Positions 57,301-64,000 of a DNA stretch of 64,000 nt are shown piece by piece (the stretch's first letter is position 1; every line of letters starts with the position of its first letter). The notes below the pieces were generated by a model. The model did not search any database. It was not told the origin of the DNA and saw only the letters and a program-made list of their open reading frames with translations. Source of the DNA: Axinella damicornis (Eukaryota; Porifera; Demospongiae; Axinellida; Axinellidae); contig OZ007517.1 of assembly GCA_963931865.1 (NCBI GenBank), forward strand, positions 3,857,707 through 3,921,706, given 5' to 3'. The translations under genes and the position numbers were made by a program.

Positions 57301-59922
57301 CCAAGCCTGGCATTCCCACTCCGCCACCTGTTGCAAGTGGACTGGAATTAGTAGCAGACAGGGCAACCAGGGCTGCTCGAAGGTTGGCCATAGCTAAACA
57401 CAGAATGTACAATGATTGAAGAGTTTAGTCATGCATGCAACCCTGGCATAGCAACAAACACATGCAACAAGAGTTATAGTACTGCTGCATACAACACTGG
57501 TATAGCAACTAACACATGAAACATAGCCTCATTCCCAGGCCCCATACGAAAAATCGGAAAGGGGCCTGGTAGCACTTCCGTGTTAAATCTGTCACTGCTG
57601 TACACGTCATCAAATGCGTGCTACGGTAGGACATGCCTCATTTCAAACATCAGATCAGCTGACTATCACCGTCACAAAGACCAACGTGGAGCCCGAGAGA
57701 GCGTTGTTTCATTATATCGGTTGATCGGGACTCCAGCCAGTGCTGATAGATGGTCGGGAAGTTTGTCGCGATGACCCAAAGCGTAAACAGCGCTCTCTGA
57801 TTTCGATCGTCCAGCCATCTCCCGCAAACGCGACAGCACTTCTTCACGAAGGAAAGAGACGAGGACGCCGCAGTCTGGAGTGGCAAAGTAAGCTCTATAA
57901 CGATCTGCATGGTCCGTTTTGATACTAGTCAACACTTTGTCTCATGTGAAGAGATCACGTTTGCGTGTGGTTTCGTTCTGAAATCTGATTGGCTCCTCTT
58001 GAATTTGTGAGGCATAGTCGACAGCAATTGTACGGAAGTGCTACCAGGCCCCTTTCCGATTTTCTGATGGGGCCTGGGAACGAGGCTACATGCAACAAGA
58101 GTTATAGTACTGCCCGATAGTCCTTGAACACACATTTGAGGTGCTCTTGGGAGTACCTCGTTGCATGCTACATGCTTGCGAGGGTTTATCACACATGCAC
58201 AGTGTACCACCATGGAATGCGCAATGCTTTTTCTTTTTTCTTCTTGTCTATGCAAAGCACTGGATATACAAATAGCGTCAGCTAATTTAAAGTGCACCCA
58301 AAACAAAACACAAAAACACATCACGTCTGGAGGAGTACAAGCGTGTGTGTGTGTGCATGCACGAGTACGTGCAAGTTGGGAGTGAGCACGTTACATAACA
58401 TAGCTTTCCCTTCAAGGACGGGATGCACAATAGGTGTTAGGTGCATGAAACTGTCCCACTCCAAACAGGTCAGTGCAATAAACAAATGCCAAATAGATTT
58501 TTTGGCATTTTAGTTCTGAAATGATTGTTAGAAATCCCATACCAAAAGTCACTTGGCCACTTTGGCCTCTTTGGTCCACTGACCCAACCACAACAAAGTC
58601 TCTCCACTCGGAGCGAGGAGAACATGAATCAATACGTACAGTACGAACAACAGAAAGCAGTTGGAGCCTTACCAGGAGACTGCAGCAGTGCCGGAGGGAT
58701 ACCTGAACCAACATAAAAATCATATGATCACAAGTGTGTGTTTGCACAGCTCGTAAGGCAACATACCCAGTTACAGTGTAGCAAAATAAGTAGCAAATGG
58801 CCAGAAGATAGGTTAAAGACCCCGTAGAATGCCATCTAACCGTTCCAGTACTACGTTCCCCAGACCTTCTCACTCCGCGTTTGTCCTATTAGTACTGCAA
58901 GCGACAAACGCTGGTGTGAGAAGGCCTTGGGCACAGTTGCAATCTGGAGATAGTGCACTCGTATTTTTGCACAATCTCGAGATTGGTACGCAATATCCGG
59001 ATTCCGAGAATGTGCAGCACAATCTTGAGATTGCGCAAACCCCCCAAATTGCGTGGAACATACAATAGCAGTCAATAAAAAGTTTATATTCCGTATTCAT
59101 ACAACGATCGTTCTACGGTCCGTTCCGTTCTTCAGCCATGTCCAAGTTCGCCATCAAAGGCTTGGAGCCATTGTTCATTTATTATTCGTCATTGCTTGTG
59201 TCATTATCCTACCCTAACCCTAACCCTGACCCATTGTCCTTTCATCTTGGCTCCCCTAAACCCAACCTCCTTGATGGCAGACTTGGACACTAGTACTGTT
59301 CTTACGCAATCTGCCAGTACTACGGTTGTTGAGTCAGCAATTATCGCCGTCGTGAGTAAGCGGCCAAGTTCGTCGACCTTTATCTCCGGCTACAAGTAAG
59401 CTACAGACAAGGGACAAACGCCAGCGTATAGTTAAGGCCTTCCAATAAGGCATATTTAAAAACCAGCCAGGGGGATGTACAAGTTCCAAGAGCTTTCGCT
59501 TGGTCGGTGGGGTTTTCGGAAGCGATCGATCGCATTGTCACTGTATCTCCGGTTCTGCGAAAGCTGTGGACATCGAACAAAGACCAGCAGGGAGAGAGAT
59601 CCAGGGCCTAAAACATAACCCAGGTAGAACAGCGTCGGACATAGGCTGCATCCGCTATAAGTGTTAAAAGTTTTTACTACGCTTGTATACTGTAAAAACG
59701 GTGCGTATAAACGCTGACGTAGCAATAATTTCACACCGTTTTCTGAGCCGTTTCTCACCATAGAACGATCGTTGTATGTAAACGGAACGCAAACTTTTTA
59801 TTGACAGCTACTGTACAGTACAGTACGTACCAGCAAGAGCAGCAGTGATGTCTGGTAGACCAGTGGCACCAGTAGCTCCAGCCTCACTGTCACCTGATGG
59901 AAGCTCTGGTCGAGTGTAGTCC
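46820..59922 (-). CDS. Polypyrimidine-tract-binding protein (PTBP-like), ten exons seen
   Basis: Ten phase-consistent minus-strand exons encode the RRM2-RRM3 linker, RRM3, the RRM3-RRM4 linker and most of RRM4 of a PTBP/hnRNP I-type protein. These bind CU-rich RNA and control alternative splicing in the nucleus. Recognition rests on [96 protein letters not shown] and [13 protein letters not shown], in the same order as in vertebrate PTBP1. The 5' exons (RRM1-2) lie beyond the right edge, and the last exon (end of RRM4) was not found. Total seen is 730 nt. Introns hold many repeats. Confidence 0.88.
47835..47881 (+). repeat. (GACA)n microsatellite
   Basis: About 11 units of CAGA/GACA. Flanking sequence (AAGGTCGTGCATCAC) resembles the tail of the 30850-31300 element. 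Confidence 0.9.
48003..48115 (+). repeat. About 28-30-bp tandem repeat
   Basis: Four units of GCCACCCCCACTCAAGTACC plus TGAAGTGT, decaying to the right. In a PTBP intron. Confidence 0.75.
48456..48533 (-). CDS. PTBP-like exon i (RRM4)
   Basis: 78 nt, acceptor TTCATAG, donor GTGAGT, phase 2 to 2. [20 protein letters not shown] then NFRFFQ, matching the FSSNGG..KGFKFFQ region. Confidence 0.88.
49352..49419 (-). CDS. PTBP-like exon h (start of RRM4)
   Basis: 68 nt, acceptor TCTACAG, donor GTAAGT, phase 0 to 2. [20 protein letters not shown] then NIP. RNP2 of RRM4. Confidence 0.9.
49533..50375. mobile_element. TAGTCT foldback element, 0.84 kb, with internal tandem repeat
   Basis: Ends TAGTCTAGCTGTTAGACCC and AGGGAGGGTAGACTA. 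The interior is homologous to 27751-28596. An internal 54-bp tandem repeat (about 49848-50010; CCACCGCCAGCAGGCACTCT, then GGTAGTGCGCCAGCTGCCGT), about three copies, is expanded here but single in the other copy. Confidence 0.8.
50505..50590 (-). repeat. tRNA-derived SINE head
   Basis: On the minus strand, TGGTGGCTCAGTGGTAAGAG is a good A-box/D-arm, GGGTCAAATCCC a B-box-like stretch, and a T8 run follows. The ends do not form an acceptor stem, so it is a tRNA-related relic rather than a tRNA gene. Confidence 0.45.
51010..51360 (-). repeat. Mini-exon repeat element, inverted copy
   Basis: On the minus strand: CATTCCAATTAATGCACATG, then ATGGCGTCCAAAGGGAAGAC encoding [18 protein letters not shown] and ending at GTGAGTTTTGG. 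A second ATGGCGGCCGACCG piece follows that stops early. Lies in a PTBP intron. Confidence 0.6.
51627..51677 (-). CDS. PTBP-like exon g (RRM3-RRM4 linker)
   Basis: 51 nt, acceptor AATGCAG, donor GTACGT, phase 0 to 0. [17 protein letters not shown], almost the signature linker of PTBP1 (GLTKDYGNSPLHRFK). Confidence 0.9.
51869..51955. repeat. CCTCGTTCCCAGGCC foldback copy
   Basis: TAGCCTCATTCCCAGGCTCT faces CCTGCAGTGGGAACGAGGCT across a loop of about 45 bp. Confidence 0.65.
52071..52300. repeat. Second copy of the 18711-19351 element interior
   Basis: Shares CTAAAATTCGGCA, GGCACCCCTTCATGC, GTCTCTAATTTCGGC, CCGAAAGAGATGGC and AAGCGGTGAAAGCTC with 18711-18930. Complete ends were not found. Confidence 0.55.
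52406..52503 (-). CDS. PTBP-like exon f (end of RRM3)
   Basis: 98 nt, acceptor ATCTGCAG, donor GTGCGT, phase 1 to 0. [20 protein letters not shown] then [13 protein letters not shown]. Matches the LSKHQNVQLP region of PTBP1. The donor is non-ideal. Confidence 0.85.
53074..53188. repeat. Near-perfect foldback (TATTTACCGCGTACTGGG arms)
   Basis: TATTTACCGCGTACTGGGAA, then TCTGTTGCCGTATTG, is mirrored by CAATACGGCAACAGA and TTCCCAGTACCTGGTAAATA. 115 bp, short loop. A typical foldback MITE. Confidence 0.8.
53261..53513 (+). repeat. 28-bp minisatellite
   Basis: About nine units of CCATGGTGATACAGGAGGAC plus ATACATTG/ATACATCG, in the intron between PTBP exons e and f. Units differ at a few sites (GTGAT/GTAAT, ATAACATCG). 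Confidence 0.9.
53650..53742 (-). CDS. PTBP-like exon e (RRM3 core)
   Basis: 93 nt, acceptor TTACTAG, donor GTACAT, phase 1 to 1. (G)[20 protein letters not shown] then [10 protein letters not shown], the RRM3 beta-2 and beta-3 (RNP1) part. Confidence 0.85.
54304..54650. mobile_element. hAT-like MITE, copy 2, with a 36-base G run
   Basis: Starts CAGGGGCTGAGACAGCTACC and matches 34751-35071 along its length. A GT run becomes 36 consecutive G (54347-54382). The right terminus is not clear. Confidence 0.6.
55280..55770 (+). repeat. Mini-exon repeat element, degenerate copy
   Basis: Shares CCGCACTCCTGATAG, GTTCCAATTAATGCACATGTC, AAG|GTGAGTTTCATC and a second piece (GTGGCCAACGGGAAGACTAA, then CCACCACCAG) with the other copies. 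The first ATG is not conserved. Confidence 0.5.
55850..56025. repeat. Foldback repeat (GGGGAAATGCCATTAACC arms)
   Basis: ACAAGGGGAAATGCCATTAA then CCACCCTCAGT is mirrored by ACTGAGGCTGG and TTAATGGCATTTCCCCTTGT. Outer arms include CATTCCATGCACCTCT. In a PTBP intron. Confidence 0.7.
56331..56476. repeat. Foldback repeat with ACTGCTAAAGTTCAAA ends
   Basis: ACTGCTAAAGTTCAAA, then CTTCTGTGGAGGGTG, is mirrored by CACCCTCCACAGAAG and TTTGAACTTAGCAATG. About 146 bp. Confidence 0.6.
56581..56628 (+). repeat. GATA/GACA microsatellite next to the microexon
   Basis: ATAGATAGATAGACAGACAG-type repeat about 40 nt downstream of the microexon donor. It reads as pyrimidine-rich CTAT/GTCT on the transcript. 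Confidence 0.8.
56664..56697 (-). CDS. PTBP-like exon d, 34-nt microexon in RRM3
   Basis: 34 nt, acceptor TCCTCAAG, donor GTATGT, phase 0 to 1. Encodes [11 protein letters not shown](G), matching the alpha-1 helix of RRM3 in PTBP1 (VTPQSLFILFG). Same length as the vertebrate PTBP1 exon whose skipping triggers nonsense-mediated decay. Skipping here puts exon e in a frame that reads TGA at 53722-53724, after six codons. Confidence 0.85.
56698..56880 (-). promoter_or_regulatory. Pyrimidine-rich tract upstream of the microexon
   Basis: On the minus strand this is rich in CTCTCC, CTTCTCTCC and TTCC runs leading to the microexon acceptor. The downstream intron (about 56560-56650) is also pyrimidine-rich (CTTCTCTCCAG, CTATCTATC, GTCTCTCTG). 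PTB binds CU-rich RNA on both sides of exons it represses, so autoregulation is inferred. Confidence 0.5.
56957..57108. repeat. Long near-perfect inverted repeat in PTBP intron
   Basis: Arms of about 70 bp (TTGTTAGACTTCACACGGCA, then TTTTCTGACAACGTTTCGAT, then CAGTCTGTGCTGATCTTCCT) pair with an almost exact inverse around a 2-6 nt centre. It lies about 260 bp upstream of the 34-nt microexon. The GATCGAAACGTT motif is common in mobile elements, and a piece also lies at about 10060. Confidence 0.85.
57272..57393 (-). CDS. PTBP-like exon c (start of RRM3)
   Basis: 122 nt, acceptor TGTTTAG, donor GTTTGT, phase 1 to 0. [18 protein letters not shown] then [13 protein letters not shown], the beta-1 strand (RNP2) of RRM3. 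The donor is weak (GTTTGT), fitting regulated splicing of the next exon. Confidence 0.85.
57525..58087. mobile_element. CCTCGTTCCCAGGCC-ended element with 65-bp arms
   Basis: TAGCCTCATTCCCAGGCCCC at the left and GGGGCCTGGGAACGAGGCTA at the right. Pairing extends inward through ATCGGAAAGGGGCCTGGTAG and CACTTCCGTG. 560 bp, in a PTBP intron. This looks like a complete member of the family of which the short foldbacks are deletion forms. Confidence 0.75.
58673..58702 (-). CDS. PTBP-like exon b, possible 30-nt cassette exon
   Basis: Acceptor GGTTCAG, donor GTAAGG, phase 1 to 1, ten codons ([10 protein letters not shown] in frame). Including or skipping it keeps the frame. It lies in the alanine-rich linker, the region where vertebrate PTBP1 also has an alternative exon. 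Confidence 0.5.
58835..58935. repeat. Foldback repeat
   Basis: CCTTCTCACTCCGCGTTTGTC is mirrored by GACAAACGCTGGTGTGAGAAGG around a short loop. Confidence 0.6.
59068..59809. mobile_element. Element with GTCAATAAAAAGTTT ends
   Basis: AGTCAATAAAAAGTTTATATTCC then TACAACGATCGTTCTA is mirrored by TAGAACGATCGTTGTA and AAACTTTTTATTGACAGCT. About 740 bp, just downstream of PTBP exon a. It contains CCCTAACCCTAACCCTGAC (59211-59230). No coding family recognised. Confidence 0.7.
59831..59922 (-). CDS. PTBP-like exon a (linker RRM2-RRM3)
   Basis: 92 nt, acceptor ATTCAG, donor GTACGT, phase 2 to 1. (R)[19 protein letters not shown], the conserved segment after RRM2. The first base completes Arg, as in SRDYTRP of PTBP1. 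Confidence 0.85.
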
Positions 59923-60569
59923 CTGAATAGGAGGAGGATACACACACACCCGCTACAATCTTGCACTGCATATTTGATTAGTCTAAACGCGTCATGTGTG
60001 AGGCTAACATAAATTTGATGTTGGTTGTCCACAAAACGCAATACTGAACTTCAAATTGACCAATCACATTCCACAAAGTGGCCAATATTGCTGAATGCAC
60101 TTGGTCAATTCACATTTTTGGTTGCGATGCAATTGATCTGACTCAGTTGGTGACAGACCACCTCTCCTTAATCCTAACTCTAACTTTGGCAGGGGCCAGG
60201 CTGGTGACTGAGTCCCGTGAGTGTGCACGCCTCAGCTTATCACGTGATTGCGGTGCTAGGGACGTGGGATGGGGGCGGGAGGAAAGAGATTCCGTTCCAT
60301 CCATCCACAAAGGTATTCCACCAAGCGAGGTCGGAGCGGAACCCCTTGTTTAGTCGGATGAGGATTGTGGAGTTATGGGGCGGTGCACCGCATGCAGCAG
60401 ATCTAACATGCGTCTCAAGAAAGACCGGCCTGACCTCACCACCTTGCAGGCATGGTTGAGAAGGCCGACCAACGATTCCAGCTCCTTGCGGGAGCAGGAC
60501 TTGTGGTCTCCCCATTCGTGTAGGAGGGTCTTCAGGCGTTCAAATTTATCTTTAACTCAACACTTGAGC

Positions 60570-61300
60570 AAGGGTTTCCCCGCAAGATTGGAATTGAGAC
60601 AGTACGAAAATGGATGCATCAGCTGATGTTGTAAAGTATCGTAAGACATTCAGAGAAGTTCACGAAGCAAATCAAAGAAACTGAGAATATTGCTGCAGCC
60701 AAGTACCCCAGGGGTGAAGGATGGAGGCTCGCCTGGATTTTTGATCACAGCAGTTGCCATGCAGCCATGCCTGAGGATGCCCTAGACGCAAAGAAGATGA
60801 ATGTGAATCCTGGGGGAAAGCAGCGAGTGATGAGGGACAGATGGTGGGCTGGCAAGCCTCAGAAGATGAACTACAGCCTTAGGGTTCCAAAGGGCATGCG
60901 TGTAGTTCTGGAGGAGAGAGGAATTAACACTTGGAACATGAATGGTGATTAGATGAGGGAAGTCTTGGGCAGTCACCCTGACTTCAAGAATGAAAAGTCC
61001 ACTATCGAACGGTTCTTGGTAGAAGAAAAGGGCCATGTTGTGTACATGCTGCCAAATTTCATAGTGAGCTGAATCTAATCGAACGGGTGTGGGAGAAAGC
61101 AAAGCAAGGCTTAGTACTGCAATTACAGTATCGTGAGCTTACAAAAGAAGATGGACCAGCACTGGAAACTGTGTCACATGACAGCATCAAGAACCATTTC
61201 AGGAAGATCAGACATTGTATGTTTGCTCACCTGGAAGGGCTTCCTGGTGGATCTGACCTTGAGAAGCTTGTTAAGCAATACAAAAAGTCCGTAAGTCCCA
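60570..61300 (+). pseudogene. Decayed DDE-superfamily transposase (catalytic half)
   Basis: Reads in order: LAWIFDHSSCHAAMPEDAL, KKMNVNPGGKQRVMRD, KGMRVVLEERG, HPDFKNEKSTIERFL, then after a one-base loss KFHSELNLIERVWEKAKQG. This is the order in a DDE endonuclease family of eukaryotic transposons (asparagine and histidine near DHSSCHAA; FHxELNxIExxW at the C-terminal acidic residue). A TAG at about 60951 and a frameshift near 61055 break it, and the N-terminal part is degraded. Not functional. Confidence 0.7.
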
Positions 61301-61529
61301 CAGAAGAATTTCCGAAGTTCAGTGACTGCACCCAATTTACACTCACTTGTGTTCCTACATATAGCTTGGTTCTTCTTTTTCTTTCTTTCTTTTTTTCTGA
61401 GTTTCTGATAGATGTCTACCCTTACGTATGTGTTTACAGAATTTGCTTCAAGTTCGAAATTATTTTGAGAAACATTGAGAAACTTCACAGCATTTTAACA
61501 GAAATCAATCAATATAAAATATAACCGTG

Positions 61530-61880
61530 TGTGTGTGACGGAAGTGGGATGTTCGTGACGCGCGACCTTCGTACTTCAATTTACTGAACCTCGAACTCCA
61601 CAAAGAATGTTCGAGAACATTGGGCATGGGCTGGAATCTTCCAGATCAGGTGAGGCTACAAGCGGATGCAATCGGGGAGCAGCAGTCGAAGCGGATGCAA
61701 TTGGGGAGCTGCAGTTGAATGGACACAATCGGGGAGCAGCAGTTGAAGCTGACACAATCGGGAAGCAGCAGCCGAAGTGGACGCAATCGGGGAGCTGTTG
61801 AAATCGGGGAAGAGCAGCCGAAGCGGGCGAGCAGCAGCTGAAGCGGACACAATCGGGGAGCAGCAGCTCTGCACAGAGAG
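61530..61880. repeat. Tandem GATTGCGTCC-type repeat element, inverted copy
   Basis: GTGTGTGTGACGGAAGTGGG, then ATTGGGCATGGGCTGG, then an array of GGACGCAATCGGGGAGCAGC-type units to 61870. Inverted relative to 30850-31300. Follows the transposase relic directly. Confidence 0.7.
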
Positions 61881-62031
61881 CTGTCTGGTGCTGAAATACT
61901 CGCGTATGCAAATGAGGGGGAAGTAGCTGAGCAAGCAAAACGAGCGAAGCTACTTGTAATAATTAATTATAAATTCACTAAGGTCATAAACGTGAAATCA
62001 ACTTTGATAGAAATGTAGAGAGCTTTCAAAT

Positions 62032-62637
62032 GTAGCCTTGTTCCCAGGCCCGAGACGGCGAGGAGAAAAGGGCCTGGTTTCCACTGTTTGCACATGCGCT
62101 AACTAGCGGTGGAATTCCACCGGCACCGTGGACGTTCGATTATGTTTGTATACTTGTGACGTCGAAGTGGATAACGTGATCCGAACAGTTAACTAGCTAG
62201 TGAGTACTTAGTAGTGGCGTGCGTTACAACAGCTCTCGATCGTACTCTCCTATGTCCTCAGGCGGCAAGGCGCTCCTGAATTGAGCTAGAACAGTGACCT
62301 GTGATTGAACGATGGGATGTTTTCATGTGGCTATCGTCGTACCGACCGGGTGGAGTCAGTATGCTACCACACTCTTCCGTTTGTTTTGAATAAAGAATGT
62401 CCGGTAAGTCTGCTGCTGGTGGCAGTGCAATTGTGGTTGTGTTGCCCCTCATCTTGCGGATCGAGGACCAGTGTAGCATAGGTAGTGTCACGCCCTCGAC
62501 CATGTGACTACGGAGACGTCATTTGCACCCTCCCCCTTATGAATACGTGTTACGGTTACAGATAATTAAGCGCATGCGCAAACAATGGAAACCAGGCCCT
62601 TTTCTCCTCGCTGTCTCGGGCCTGGGAACGAGGCTAT
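62032..62637. mobile_element. CCTCGTTCCCAGGCC-ended element with 65-bp arms
   Basis: TAGCCTTGTTCCCAGGCCCG, then GGCGAGGAGAAAAGGGCCTG, is mirrored by CAGGCCCTTTTCTCCTCGCT and CGGGCCTGGGAACGAGGCTA. About 605 bp, second long member after 57525-58087. Confidence 0.75.
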
Positions 62638-62666
62638 TTCAAATGATAACTATTTCCTTGAGTATC

Positions 62667-63110
62667 GAGGGGCAACCGCACTCTTGGTAGCAGCATTGCA
62701 ACCAGTTGCAAGCTGCTGCTGGTAGCACAAGCAGCTCATTCCAATTAATGCACATGTCACGTGAGGACCATGCTCATGCTCAGTCGATCGAGTCAGCAAT
62801 GGCAGCCAAAGGGAAGACAAGAAATTGTTACAGCACTCACAACTTCGCCAGCATGGTGAGTTTCGGCATGTACATGCAAGCGTCAGTGATCACGGCCGAG
62901 TGGTCAGAATCTTTGAGTGCCTTTCCAAAGGGCTGTACTGCCAACGGAAGTTGAAGAGAGCACTCGAGCAATGACGGCCAACGGCGAGACAAAAGCGCTC
63001 ATATCTCCACCACCAAGGTGAGTTCAGCACCAAAGTTTTACGTTCAGGTCAGTGCATGATAGCAATCACGGCGGGTGTAGTCAGAATCTTTGTAGGCCAA
63101 TCCTAAGTAC
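62667..63110 (+). repeat. Mini-exon repeat element, copy with both pieces intact
   Basis: GAGGGGCAACCGCACTC, GTTCCAATTAATGCACATGT, then MAAKGKTRNCYSTHNFAS ending at GTGAGTTTCGG, then MTANGETKALISPPPR ending at GTGAGTTC. GTCAGAATCTTTG follows each piece, as at 13198-13775. Confidence 0.6.
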
Positions 63111-63718
63111 CCAAACAGATGCCGCACGTTCCAGTTAGCCCTTTAAAAAGCCAACAATATGTTGTGTGAAATGATACCTATGCAAACGCAGGAGAAGTTC
63201 TTAAAAGCATCAGATTAGAAAGCCTTCGGTACATTACTGCAGCCAATGAAGTTGTGTTGAGCCAACTTCTACAGTACATGCAACTTCTCTACTTTTCCAT
63301 CAGCTAGATCTCACAGTGCCACTCACCTCTAGCTTCAGGCAACCATTGAGGTCTCCCACATGCCTTGCCCAGTGTTCTTACAAGTAGCTTAGTCCAGATA
63401 CAGGGTCGCAGTGGCCGGCTATCTCGTTGGATTGCAGTCGCACGTGCCGCGTAATAATACATATTCAATTTCTACATGTATCCGTGACTGCAACCTTGAA
63501 CATTCAATTGGTATGAAACATAATAATTATACTTAGTGTATACCAGGAACCGCAACTGTAGCAGCAACTGTAGCAGGTATTATACAGCGAATTTCAGTTG
63601 CGTTCGAATCTCCGTGTTGCGTTCGCTTCCATACGGAATCGCATATGGATGTACACTTGTACAATGCGCATATGCGAAGAGGGATATTTGAAACTATAGT
63701 GAGCGTATCTGCAATAGG
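63111..63718. other. No gene recognised
   Basis: Nothing clear. A minus-strand stretch near 63313-63420 (KACGRPQWLPEAR before a GTGAGT) looks exon-like but has no supported acceptor or homology. Confidence 0.25.
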
Positions 63719-64000
63719 ATGTCAGCAGAACCAGCTCAAAAATCGGCCTACAGCGCTGACTTGCATTGGAGAATAGTTTATCAATGGAGTTACTGTTCTA
63801 TAAGATCGCACTGTGTAGTTTATCCATGGAGTTACTGTTCTATAAGATCGCATCAAACCTTAACATCGCCAGCAGCACTGCTCACCGCACCACCTACCAT
63901 TGGTTTACAATGTCACATCCAAGCAGGGAAAGGAGAGAGAGGAGCTGAAGAAGCTGGACACACATAGTGAACTGCTTGTAATTGGACTCATTCTTCACAG
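63719..64000 (+). pseudogene. Decayed transposase N-terminus (helix-turn-helix), cut by window edge
   Basis: ATG at 63719, then SAYSADLHWRIVYQ. A duplicated block of about 45 bp (GAGTTACTGTTCTATAAGAT appears twice) precedes KIASNLNIASSTAHRT. After further frameshifts it reads ELKKLDTHSELLVIGLILH. This order (LRWR.VY, IA..LNI..STAHR, LD.H..L..I.LIL) is typical of the N-terminal helix-turn-helix part of IS630/mariner-type transposases. Broken by at least two frameshifts. Confidence 0.6.

Noticed and set aside
59211..59230. CCCTAA repeats as a telomere
   Set aside because: Two to three units inside a transposon-like element.
61576..61938. Repetitive minus-strand frames (RLRPLRLLLPDC type)
   Set aside because: Translations of the GATTGCGTCC tandem array.
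63313..63420. Exon-like stretch KACGRPQWLPEAR considered as an upstream PTBP exon
   Set aside because: The phase and sequence do not fit PTBP RRM2, and the required frame contains stops.

Overview
The window reads as nuclear DNA of an intron-rich invertebrate, most likely a marine sponge (demosponge). The reasons are a very large ankyrin-repeat gene with dozens of short introns, a single-exon parallel-beta-helix multipass membrane protein of a type I associate with sponges, an animal-type polypyrimidine-tract-binding protein (PTBP) gene, and many foldback/MITE-like repeats. No bacterial operon, CRISPR array, rRNA or intact tRNA gene was found. The phylum is an inference. Most coding exons lie on the minus strand.

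Region 1 (1-23,652, minus): one ankyrin-repeat gene, entered at its probable start codon (23,652) and leaving the window at base 1. I resolved 41 exons. All 40 junctions use GT/AG, the phases fit at every junction, and no in-frame stop occurs, giving about 9.27 kb of coding sequence (about 3,090 aa) with the 3' end missing. The exons follow a strict three-part module: (i) a long four-repeat exon, usually about 438 nt, phase 2 to 2; (ii) a 'GAD' exon, about 175 nt, phase 2 to 0; (iii) a 200-236 nt part, phase 0 to 2, sometimes split in two. About 12 modules are present, and one pair of modules is a recent tandem duplicate of the next pair. Introns hold several foldback elements.

Region 2 (23,653-34,200): mostly repeats. 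It has foldback elements with TAGTCT..AGACTA ends, two of them nested inside elements with TACCGTA..TACGGTA ends, plus microsatellites, a tRNA-like fragment and a few orphan exon candidates.

Region 3 (34,207-36,011, minus): two exons of a gypsy-integrase-type protein with an H2C2 zinc-binding motif, with a hAT-like MITE in the intron.

Region 4 (37,872-42,116, minus): a single-exon gene for a secreted-type beta-helix ectodomain followed by a cysteine-rich neck, about eight membrane spans and an acidic tail.

Region 5 (46,820-59,922, minus): ten exons of a PTBP-like splicing regulator, from the RRM2-RRM3 linker into RRM4. The 5' part lies beyond the right edge and the last exon was not found. 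It keeps a 34-nt microexon in RRM3. Skipping it would create a stop at 53,722-53,724, and pyrimidine-rich tracts flank it, as expected of PTB autoregulation.

Region 6 (60,000-64,000): repeats and two decayed pieces of DDE transposase genes. Through regions 1-6 run recurring repeat families: CCTCGTTCCCAGGCC foldbacks, TACCGTA and TAGTCT elements, AGAGGAGGTTGG elements, and a curious element carrying two conserved ATG-starting mini-exons.
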